Positions 53,712-62,713 of a DNA stretch of 64,000 bases are shown one piece after another (position 1 is the first letter of the stretch; each line of letters begins with the position of its first letter). Both the position numbers and the translations under genes were made by a program. The stretch is taken from contig OX337233.1 in assembly GCA_946965045.2 (NCBI GenBank), forward strand, positions 992,001-1,056,000, in the 5' to 3' direction. Under the pieces are notes generated by a model. The model was not told the DNA's origin. It worked only from the letters and a program-made list of their open reading frames with translations, and made no database searches. The DNA comes from Epithemia pelagica (lineage: Eukaryota; Bacillariophyta; Bacillariophyceae; Surirellales; Surirellaceae).

Positions 53712-54114
53712 AAAGGTTCGCCTTCTCATGACAGGAGTGAATGACGCAAGACTGGAAAGCGCTAAGAACTAAATCTTAGCCACCCCGACACTCCGTGCTA
53801 CCTTTGAAAATGCCTCGAACTTCTTGGCCGAAGTGCTTGACAGTAAAGTTTCCTACAGTGCTGGAAGCCGAAAGCAGGCCCGCATCTCATCAATCAATAC
53901 AACTCCAAGTAAAGGAAAAGGAAAGAATAATAAAAATAACAAAAACAACGAGGATAAGAAAGAAGTGACGGATCGATACTATAAGCCCAATGAGTGGGCT
54001 AAGTTAACTGGAGAAGAACGACAACGTGTCAGGGATGCTCGCGAGAAACGAGACAAGAGACAAGGAGTTGGAGCCGTTTTAGGAAAGAAAAACCAATTGT
54101 TTGTGCAGCAGTAA

Positions 54115-54519
54115 CTAGTTATATGAATTTTCTATAGTACCAATTATTTCTATGTGATATTTATCAAATAAGTTTTGAATTATGAAAAGTAGGAACACTC
54201 AAAGTCGGATGCGCAGTACGGGGACATAAGATTGGTACACCAGAGTTCCCCGCTCGACATGTGGAAGCAATGTGCATATATCTTTAGGATGAATTGTTTG
54301 GAATTGTCATTGTGATGAAAACTGGGGCTCGTCTAGATTGACAAACCGTGGTGAAGGTGCTCGTATGCCTAGCTGGGGTAGAGTCTTGGGACTTTCCTTT
54401 GGCGCTCTAACTGGACAAGAAGAGGGGCTATACGTCTGTCCATTGCTGGTATCCAGTCCTTATAGTAATGTACATGACAAATAGAAACGATGCCCAAAGA
54501 GAATTCTCGTAGCGTAAAA
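54115..54519. other. 3' flank of the gag-like gene
   Basis: AT-rich start, no gene, no LTR partner found for the old element. Confidence 0.4.
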
Positions 54520-55895
54520 ACCCTCGGTATCAGTGTCCACTGCTTAGCTGTTTTTTGTCTGTGCCACCTTCACAGGTTCCCAAGTGGACACAGACATCAT
54601 TTTTCGCTTTTGATGCAAATAGAAATTATCAAATTGCAAATTGGCACGCATGCCCAGCTGAATTTTTCGACGTTTGAAACGGACGCAAGCCCAACAAGCG
54701 TCCCCTGCGTGGATGACGGTTGGTTGTTGCATAATTCGGGGCAAGCTCACAATTCCCTTTTCTTTTGCCAAAGCACATCGTACTTACTACTTACGAATGT
54801 TACTGGCTTTCCAGGTGAGCTTGATCCATTGCCAAGTGCCATGTTGTCAATTACATCAGTCATGCTCACTGCCACTTGCCACTTTTGTTTGCTCTGCTTG
54901 TGAAAGACGCTACTCATCTGTTTAGTTGCTGGGCAGCTCATTACGTGCCATTGTTCATTCTTGTCAAACAGAAATGACTGGTTTTTGCTCAGCCCCATAA
55001 CTTTGATTGCATTAAAATACATACTCTATACTCTAGACCTTCTTTTGTTTATTTACTAGTAGTAGAACGCCAGTGCTTGTCATCCATGAGACTTTTGAGC
55101 CTTCTGAATTCGTGAATTTGTTGCAGCTCTGTTCTTTGTTTTGAGCACGACGATGACCCTCAGTTTCGGTATGAAAACACAACAGAACAGCTCTCACAAG
55201 CTTGTACCGCTCACTTTGAGCACTTTGTGTCGACTACCTAGGTAGGATATGATAATTGGTCAGTAGGGTGTGGCAAGATGGCTTCCCATCTATTTGATGA
55301 AAAAACAACATTGTTGAGAAACGATTGAGAATGACGCTATGATGAGAGACGAGAGTGAATAATCTATCCTATAGAGCATATGACAGTAGCCAAAAAACAA
55401 TCAAACAACAAACGATTACGACAAGGAAAAGATATTCCAGTTGACATTTGGCGGCTTGTCATCTACTCGTACGAAATGAGACAAAAGTAAAGGATCATGC
55501 AAGAACAATAGGAAAGACAGCTGCAGCAGTGATGCATGAGAAAAAGGGAAAAGAGACAACAAGATAAGTAATAAGCAGCAATAGAGAGAAACGGTTCAGT
55601 CCAGCATGATCCATCCATTGTTCTCACCTCACCCCCGTCATGGTCAAGCATTTGGCTCGGTTTTGGGTTTTTGTGACAGGTGTGATGGATGCCCAAATTT
55701 GAATCGTGGTGATCCGGCGAGGACAACCACCAACCGTCAACTGTCACTTGCACGCTGGCCTTGCTTCAACCCTGAGGAATTTTAATGGTTAGACAGACAG
55801 ACGAAAAACGAAAAATGCTGTCTGTGTCCACTTGGGAACCTGTGAAGGTGGCACAGACAAAAAGCAGCTAAGCAGTGGACACTGATACCGAGGGT
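54520..55895. mobile_element. 1.38-kb element with ~90-bp terminal inverted repeats
   Basis: The left end ACCCTCGGTATCAGTGTCCA, continuing through CTGTGCCACCTTCACAGGTT to ~54610, pairs with the right end (55806-55895) with only about three mismatches. The interior has no transposase I recognise. A minus-strand frame (54747-55022, KNQSFLFDKNEQWHVMSCPA) and another at 54544-54771 might be one broken coding piece, perhaps captured. No clear target duplication is seen at the ends. Confidence 0.75.
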
Positions 55896-55940
55896 ATCCG
55901 AAAGTCCTTCTAAATGTTTCTCTAAAAGTCCCTCATTTCC

Positions 55941-56126
55941 CTATTCCCTTACATCACTCCCACGTTCGACAAGAGATGCTTGAGTCGCTTTTGCGATATC
56001 TGCATCAGGATCACCCAGTGGAATATTTTCATTTCGTACAGGCGTACTAAAAAGTTTTTCAAGAGATGCTTGAATCCCTTTTGCGATAGCCTCATCGTCG
56101 AAGAAGTCGTCATCAGCCATGGCCAT
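55941..56126 (-). CDS. Small acidic protein with two ubiquitin-interacting-motif-like helices
   Basis: 61 codons from ATG. Two related segments, DDEAIAKGIQASLEKLF and DADIAKATQASLVER, fit the UIM spacing (hydrophobic-x-x-Ala-x-x-x-Ser) with an acidic lead; the first has Gly for Ala. They are also similar at the DNA level (AAGAGATGCTTGA then TTTTGCGATA twice), showing an internal duplication. Possibly the 5' exon of a gene whose rest was lost to the kelch mosaic next door, or a fragment. Confidence 0.4.
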   Translation of the reverse strand: MAMADDDFFDDEAIAKGIQASLEKLFSTPVRNENIPLGDPDADIAKATQASLVERGSDVRE

Positions 56127-56269
56127 GCATACCTTGAGGATTTAGACCTGATTCGCCGCTCGATCGATTCCAAATTCGTCGTGGATGCCTTATGCTTCAA
56201 GATCTTGAGACTCGTCTCACGATGATCCCTTAGTTTCCATGTTCTCTCTCTTGCGTGTCAGTCGAACAC

Positions 56270-57090
56270 AAGTACAGTTGCGGTTTGCAATGAAGATCGA
56301 AACATTGTTGTAATGGGTGTATGCAACATGAGGGAATTCTCGCGTCTGACGTCGGTTGATATCATTGATACCAGCAATCGGACTTACATTGCTCACGACC
56401 GATTCATAGTGCTGCTGATGGGTGGATGCAACACTCGCCGAGTTGCAGAAGTCCTGCCTTTGGTGGTGAAGTGTCTTTGGATTTGAACCAGTGGAGGAGG
56501 ACAGGGGAGGATCTCCAACAAGCATTGGACGATTTGCACTAGTCGAGTGTTGCATCCACCCATCACGACAATGTTTCGATCGCGACAGAATGTTCCGCTG
56601 TTGCGGTTTTCGCAATTGATATATTGTTGTGATGGGTGGATACAACATGGGGAATTCTCGCGTTTGACATCGGTTGATATCATGGATACCAGCAATCAGA
56701 CTGCCATTGCGGGGCCAAGCAATTGGCGTGGACAGTTTGGTGAAATCAGAAAGCATCTCCAAGAAACATTAGACGACTTCCACTCGTGGAGTATTGCATC
56801 CGGCCATTTCCACAATGAATCGATTGTGAACCGCAACCGAATGTTGTACTGTTCCATTCTGTTGCGGCTCGCAATCGTACATTGTGGTAATTGGTGACAG
56901 GAACACTCGACGTCTTGCCTTTGGTGGTGGAGTGTCTTTGGAGGGGCCTGGAGGAGGAGAGGGTGATTGATGGTGAAGCAAACGCATGGACCCTCTATTG
57001 GGGTGTGTGGCGTTGCACCATATGTTGTGTTGTTCTTCTTAAGAGTGGTCTATAAAACAGAAGAATAGACTTAAGTGATAACTCTATCTA
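56270..57090. repeat. Kelch / TPM-RING mosaic repeat
   Basis: Contains kelch pieces (CATGAGGGAATTCTCGCGTYTG then GATATCATTGATACCAGCAA), hairpins at about 56545-56640 and 56790-56890, two insertions of the TPM-RING Gly-rich tail (near 56455-56510 and 56920-56965: GGAGTGTCTTTGGAGGGG), and that gene's 3' flank (57045-57085). Not coding. Confidence 0.75.
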
Positions 57091-57289
57091 GGATCGTGGA
57101 CCGATCGATCAAACGCATGTACCTAATCTCCACTTTGCACTTTATAAAAAGTGCGAGTTCAAGGGAATGGTCCTGGCATGGAAGGACTTTCCCATGAACG
57201 GCAGCAACATCGAGCGGATGACACCGTAGATTCCTTTAAGCATGCCATCTCCCTGTCAAAAACATCCAAAGTGAGGATAGGCGACACCC

Positions 57290-58821
57290 TCACCTGGCGA
57301 TACAAATTTGGAGAGTATCCGCCATCGAAGGGTCGATTGAGTACGCTTTTCTGTAGACTGCTTGAAAAAATGGATGCTTTGCTCCTTTGAAAGACACATC
57401 AAACAGTAATCCTGGTAGTTCACCTATAAATCCATTGGAGCACCGGTTCGCCTCCGCCATGTAGCCGAATTCGGGGCATTCCGCGCGACACCAAAGGGGA
57501 TCCTCCATCGTCTCACATGTATACTTGTGCGTCAAGGGATGAATGACAGTTTCCGTAAGGAGCGCTTCCCCATTGCAACCAACAAATATATCGTCTTTGT
57601 ATTTTGCAAACTCCCGCAAAAAGAACGGTCAAAGATTGTGAACAAAGCAGATTAGTTTGGAGTGCGGAGCAAGCTCAGAGATTCTGGCGTGAAATGGAAT
57701 GCCAGAGGTAACACTATGAGCCATGGCACGGGTCTCCATGTCGGTCGAGTGCCCGTGTGAATAGAGACCCAACAGACGGAAAAGTCTAGTACATCGAGCC
57801 CACCCAGATCCACCCATATAATTGTAGCCGACCGTCACGACGCTTGCCCATCCACGGCCAGTACTGGATCTTCGGTGGTCCGGTTCCAGATTGACAGCCC
57901 AGTTCGCCATGGCGTGGATCTTAGGGTGAGCAACAGCGCTGACTAGCCAGTGACAAATGGTCAAGTGTCCTTGAGGATCCTCAATCACCTCATCGTCAAG
58001 CTGGATGTGTACCACTCGCTTGGATTGCAAATCAATGTTCACAGATAGCTCTTTGGTAACCCTATATTGGCCGTTTCTAATGTGGGCAAAGTCGTTCACT
58101 TCAAAAACGGCGACTTGGCTATCTGACTCCAATCGTCCATGATAGAAAATCGCAGGTCCACATTCCAGAACAAGTTGAGCCGCCAAATATGCATAGTCCG
58201 GAATCGGGTGACGCACAAATCCCCAAGTGATCAGCTTTTGCCGAATCGCAAGAGGGATCAAAATGCGCAGTGCTAAGTAGCATGCGTTGGGATACACAAG
58301 GAGATGAAACTTGCAAAAGTCCCAAAAAGAAAGGTGAATATGGTCAAGGTCGAGACGACTTGAGCACCGCAACAACATTCTGGTGTCCTTTCTTGAGAGC
58401 TTCCCGCCAAACTCCTTTTCAATATAAGCAAACTCCTGGCTCAAGGATTGATCTTCCTCTCCTTTAATTTTGCTGTTTGAAAGCTCCGAAAAAGAACTGC
58501 TAGAACGAGCCAATCTTCGAAGAGTTGCAGCACTTTCCGAAAGTCGTTGCCTTTGAGAACCAGAAGAAAGTCTCTTTATTGTTGTGGAGCTTCGTCCCGA
58601 GGATGACAATCTAAAATAACGTGAGGCACGTCTCCAAAGGACGGCGATTTCTCCGAGCTCCGCGTAGTGCGGTGCTTCATGTCCACCTTCCAGTAGTTGT
58701 ACAGGTATATCCCAAACCAAAGCAAGCAGATCAATGTCATAAAAAGTGATGAAGCAGCGAGTAGCACAACGTTGCTCCATTCACTCGGAGCCACAGAATC
58801 AACCAACCGATGAATCTGCAT
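57290..58821 (-). pseudogene. Single-pass membrane protein gene with a frameshift and an in-frame TGA
   Basis: The ATG at 58821 opens a head with one membrane helix (NVVLLAASSLFMTLICLLWF). Around 58650-58690 the frame must change to that of 57629-58780, rich in Ser/Arg then globular (AIRQKLITWGFVRHPIPDY, FEVNDFAHIRNGQYRVTKEL, HWLVSAVAHPKIHAMANWAV). A TGA at 57629-57631 (after ICFVHNL) is followed in the same frame by PFFLREFAKYKDDIFVGCNG and on to 57290. I do not recognise the family. The last ~110 bp downstream (57142-57260) resemble 62030-62140, where a similar tail (GxxxxPLNSRFL type) is seen, so a paralogue fragment lies there. Two lesions suggest a pseudogene or sequence errors. Confidence 0.55.
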
Positions 58822-59139
58822 CGTCGAGGGGAATGATCAAATGGCATATCGCCGTTGTTTCGTTGCTTCGGACATGTTGCTTCGAATAGAGGCAAAGGAA
58901 GACGACATCATAGATCGAAGGAAATAGGACATGCATCTACAAGAGGTAGGTAGATGATAGATGATAGATGATGATGATGCTTTATCGCTAGACAGACATT
59001 CTAGATTCCAAAGCAAATTTTAAGTGGGAAGAATGGCGACACTTCGAAAGACATTCTCCGATTCAGCAATTGAAGTAACCCGATACCGTACTCGTAGTTG
59101 TATTGTAGGGCTCATATCCCGCTCATAACCTAATGAAAA
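58822..59139. other. Intergenic stretch with GATAGAT/GATGAT microsatellite
   Basis: Likely promoter side of the membrane-protein gene. A GATAGATGATAGATGATGAT run lies at about 58954-58977. No gene. Confidence 0.45.
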
Positions 59140-60000
59140 ATGAAAACCGTTGTGTTCCGACAAAAAAACAAAAAACCCAACCGAAAATTTCTCAACGCCC
59201 AACTGCCCAACGCCGGAAAAGCTCCACCTCCACCGTCCACAGTGTCGTACCATCGACATTGGGTTGGGGGCATGACCAATGATGAACAAGCATGGCAGTC
59301 GGGCTTGTCCTTTGAACCAACATGGAAGGAAAAAGACTGGCCTCTGGAGGGTTGGCTACATGCTTCGGTCGACCTGGATCATCCAGATAAAGACAACAAC
59401 AAGGGACAAACAGTCATAGTGCTGGCAGGAATTCGAGATGACGGCTGGCCCACCAATTCCGTACATGGATTGAATTTGACAGAACCACGCAAGGAGTGGC
59501 GAAATGGACCACCCATGAACATGACACTTGCGGACCATACCGCTATGGTCTGCATCGGATGAATTTTCGTGATTGGAGGATTCGATCACGGTACGAGTTG
59601 AGATTGTATTGATTGGCGTGGACAGTCGCCAAGCATTTCCAATAAGCATTGAATGACTGGCACTTGTCGAGTGCTGCATCCACACACTACTTCAATGTAT
59701 CGATTGCGTGCGCTGTTGCGGTTCGCAATCGATTCATTGTGGTAAGGGTGGATGCAACATGAGGGAATTCTCGCGTTTGTCGTTGGCTGATATCATTGAT
59801 GCCAGCAATCACACTGTCATTGCTGGGCCAAGCATGACCGTTCTTGACCCAGCATGACCGTTCTTGGCCCAGCAGTGACAGTGTGATTGCTGGTATCGAT
59901 CAGTAAGCCAACGCATGTCTCTTTGTCTTGTCTTACAGTGTATCACTTACATAGAGGTTGCCTACATCAGACATCAGAGATGTGAAATGCACGCCCAGCT
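59140..60000 (+). pseudogene. Kelch-gene copy near 59.5 kb, broken
   Basis: The frame 59140-59562 keeps a first kelch blade (GQTVIVLAGIRDDGWPTNSV, then GLNLTEPRKEWRNGPPMNMT) and stops at TGCATCGGATGA where the intact gene reads on (VCNGGVYVIGGF). After further stops it carries a hairpin (about 59670-59750), a duplicated AGCATGACCGTTCTTG, and a splice-acceptor-like CTTGTCTTACAG before a relic of the next exon, ending near 60000. The intron was copied too, so this arose by DNA duplication, not retroposition. Confidence 0.75.
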
Positions 60001-60188
60001 CATTTTTCTGGACATCGCATAGGAGTGATGTCTGTCTAATAGAGAGGACTACACGTAAGGTACACCCCAGAGCCCCAGAACTATCGAGCGCGATTTTTGT
60101 GTGAACTGTCACTGTCACCTCGATTGTTTTCGTTTGACAGCCTCCTCCGTGACAGCTTATTGATGGTAGATTGTTATTCGCTGCAACG

Positions 60189-61166
60189 ATGGCCCCATCA
60201 ATAGCTACCGCCGGCATTGTGATCAACACCTCGATCAACGTCACAAATGCTGTGAACAAACTCTGGAGCAGTGGGACGAGAGAGAGCACAAAGGCAGTAG
60301 AGATTCGCAACTTGTCTCTCAAACAGCACATCCTGCCGGAGCGAGCAGAGAAGGAGCTCCACTATATAAAGACTCGGCTCATGGAGTTTATCCGATCGGC
60401 CTACACCTCGGAAACACGTGGGAATTCGCATGTTGTTTATGCACCATCATCCGTTGGTAAAACCACAGCGTGTAGAGCCATTATGGAATTTGAGGCAAAA
60501 GGTAAAAACATCCAGGCACTGACGATCACGGGGGCGCAAAAGAATCTACCATACAATGCGCACTTGGCCATGGTACTCAAAGCGGAGAAGGAAGAAGACA
60601 TACTGGTCGACCTCATGAATGGTATGAGATCTCTTCCGCCAAAACCAGCATCTATTCTGATTCTTGACGAGCTGAACGATGCTGGTGTCGAAAACTGCAA
60701 CATTCTTCTGGTCGATGCCTTGATGAGATTCATTTATGAGCAGCGTCAGAGAATTCATCTCATTGCAGTGACACAGAATCCAATTGTGGCGGACGAACTC
60801 TGCAGGTTGAACCAGTGGCAGAAAATCGCTCCTTTGGATGGTTTGACGAAGCCAACAAGACTACAGGTCCAGAGAAAGGAGGCTGAACCACCGGGAAAAC
60901 GACGAAGAGATTTCTTGGGATGACAAAGCCTTGGAATGGTCGCTTGAAAACTTGACAAAATTCGTCGAGACTCAGTTCAAGGGCCATGGTTTGAAAAAGG
61001 CGGTGCATACTCTGAAAAGGACGACATTATCACTTGGCTTGAACCCGGAATGACACCTACTGCAGCGGAGCAGGTGGCGGAAAAAGTGCTGGAAGCAGAG
61101 AGGCACAAGAAGAGTAAGGAAGCAGGAAAGGTAGACGATCCTTTCGCGACTTTTTTGTCAGAATAA
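60189..61166 (+). CDS. P-loop ATPase-like protein; C-terminal tail in two shifted frames
   Basis: The main frame from the ATG at 60189 gives 244 codons (to 60923). Walker A-like APSSVGKTT (residues 85-93; first Gly is Ala), Walker B ILILDE (156-161), and a sensor-like strand LIAVTQNP (191-198) follow the AAA/STAND layout. After EPP the reading makes better sense one base off (NDEEISWDDKALEWSLENLT) and again after ~60985 (PWFEKGGAYSEKDDIITWLE to DDPFATFLSE, stop at 61166), so either two indels have broken the tail or two bases are wrong. It stands alone between two kelch relics. Distant relation to the ATPase of the inverted repeat is possible but not demonstrable by eye. Confidence 0.55.
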
Positions 61167-61189
61167 TAAGATGGCCAACGCCATCATCG

Positions 61190-61950
61190 TCAACAAAAGT
61201 GGCTTTGATCGTGTTGGGAGGAATTCAAGATGACGGCTGGGCCACCAATTCCGTACGTCGACTGGATTTTACGAACCACGTAAGCAGTGGCGAAATGGAC
61301 CACCCATGAACATGAGGCTTACGGACCGTGCAGCTGTGGTCTGCAACGGAGGAGTTTACGTGATTGGAGGATTCGATCGCGGTACAAGTTTAGATTGTAT
61401 TGAATGGCTTGGCGTGGACAGTTTGGTGCAATCACCAAGCATCTCCAACAAGCATTGGACGACTGCCACTCCTCAAGTGCTGCATCCTCCAATTACGGCA
61501 ATGTATCGATTGCGACAGAATGTTGCGCTGTTGCGGTTCGCAATCGATTCCTTGTGGTAATGGGTGGATGCAACATGAGGGAATTCTCGCGTTTGTCGTC
61601 GGTTGATATCCTTGATACCAGCTCAAACAGAGGCTACCTACATCAGAGATATGAATTGCACGCCCAGCTCGTTGTTCTCGACATGGCATTGCTACCTTTG
61701 GAGATTATGTAAATCCGGGTAGTTTCTCTCAACTCAAGGCATCGGATTGGTACCCGGCGACTAGCAGTCATCCTGTCTTTGGTGGTGGTGGTGGTGGTGG
61801 AAGTTCCCTTGGAGGGGGGAACCAGTGGAGGAGGACAGGTTTGCCGATGGTGAATCAAACGCAGGGAATCTGTATGGGGGTGCGTGGCCTTGTGCCATGT
61901 TGTGTTAGAGTGGTCTATAACAGAAGAATGGAGTAAGCGATAACTACATC
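61190..61950 (+). pseudogene. Kelch / TPM-RING mosaic copy near 61.5 kb
   Basis: Kelch segments in order: GGAGGAATTCAAGATGACGG, CTGTGGTCTGCAACGGAGGA, GATTGTATTGAATGGCTTGG, a hairpin at 61480-61575, GTTGATATCCTTGATACCAG, then an exon relic (GAATTGCACGCCCAGCTCGT). From about 61765 it switches to the TPM-RING Gly-rich tail (TTTGGTGGTGGTGGTGG...) and its 3' flank. The largest frame is 84 codons. Confidence 0.75.
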
Positions 61951-62713
61951 TAAAGACGATATCAGTGCGGGCCGATCGATGCAATGAAACTATTCTTCCT
62001 TTTCAGCTCGTCTACACTTTGCACTTTATAGAAATCTCGAGTTCAACGGAATGGTCCCGACATGGAAGGACCTCCCATGCACGGTGGCAGGATCATTCGG
62101 ATGACTGTGTAGATTCCATTGAGCATGCCACTTTCTGTCAACGGAGCCACAGGGAATAATCAACCAACGTTTTGGATTATCGGGAGGGCTTTGGAAGCAG
62201 AATAAGGCATCCTTGTTGTATAAGGTGGAAAGTTGGCTGACTGCGGTGGTGGTGGTGGTGTCGTCTATAGGGTAAAATTTGTGTGAGCCACCCCCCATTA
62301 CTCTACCTAGTCGGCCGGTAGATCTCATGTCTCATTCCATCACCGTCCACCACCGCAACAACAAGGACTTTGACACTAGTGGTTGTCTCTATAAACACAT
62401 GTAACAGTATTTTAGGCAGAGAGAGTCCGTAGGGTCGTTAACAGAAACTACAAACTATGCACCCCCATAACCCAGAACTACCTACTACTCATATGAAATC
62501 GATGCTATCGGAAGCAAATTTCCAAAATCCATCAACTACGGAAGGTACATCCATTTCAACTCTTTTGGGGAATATATGCTTTGGCAACGTGCACCGCTCA
62601 TGGTGGTGCGCCGTCAGCCAACGGACGGGTTTCCTCTTCAACACAACATAGTTTGGGGCTACCTTGCCGTCCCCATCAATCCTGCAGGTGACATACAAGG
62701 TGAATGAGCAATA
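61951..62713. other. Duplicated tail fragment and third copy of the copia-flanking repeat
   Basis: 62030-62140 resembles 57142-57260 (end of the membrane-protein gene). 62250-62375 is a copy of the repeat at 28624-28742 (GTGAGCCACCCCCCATTAC, GTCGGCCGGTAGATCTCATG). The rest, including the stretch just upstream of the kelch start, has no recognised gene and should hold its promoter. Confidence 0.55.

Larger units (their letters stand above)
47410..54114 (+). pseudogene. Copia/CoDi-type gag-like gene interrupted by an LTR element
   Basis: The first part is 47410-48280 (290 codons plus one base, from ATG). Across the inserted element the frame resumes at 53717 in the correct phase: QEQK, then VRLLMTGVNDARLESAKN, a TAA at 53770-53772, then ILATPTLRATFENASNFLAE to 54114. 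KVRxxLxGIxDPRL...LATPxLRxxFxxAVNFL is typical of gag segments in diatom copia elements, as is EWAKLTGEERQRVRDAR near the end. No zinc knuckle and no pol follow, so it was a solo gag-like gene or a trimmed element of about 420 residues. Damage: the insertion plus one nonsense codon. A Lys/Asn-rich basic stretch (KGKGKNNKNNKNNEDKK) precedes the end. Confidence 0.8.

Noticed and set aside
57629..57631. TGA as selenocysteine codon
   Set aside because: No SECIS-like structure recognised and no redox motif; nonsense or error is simpler.
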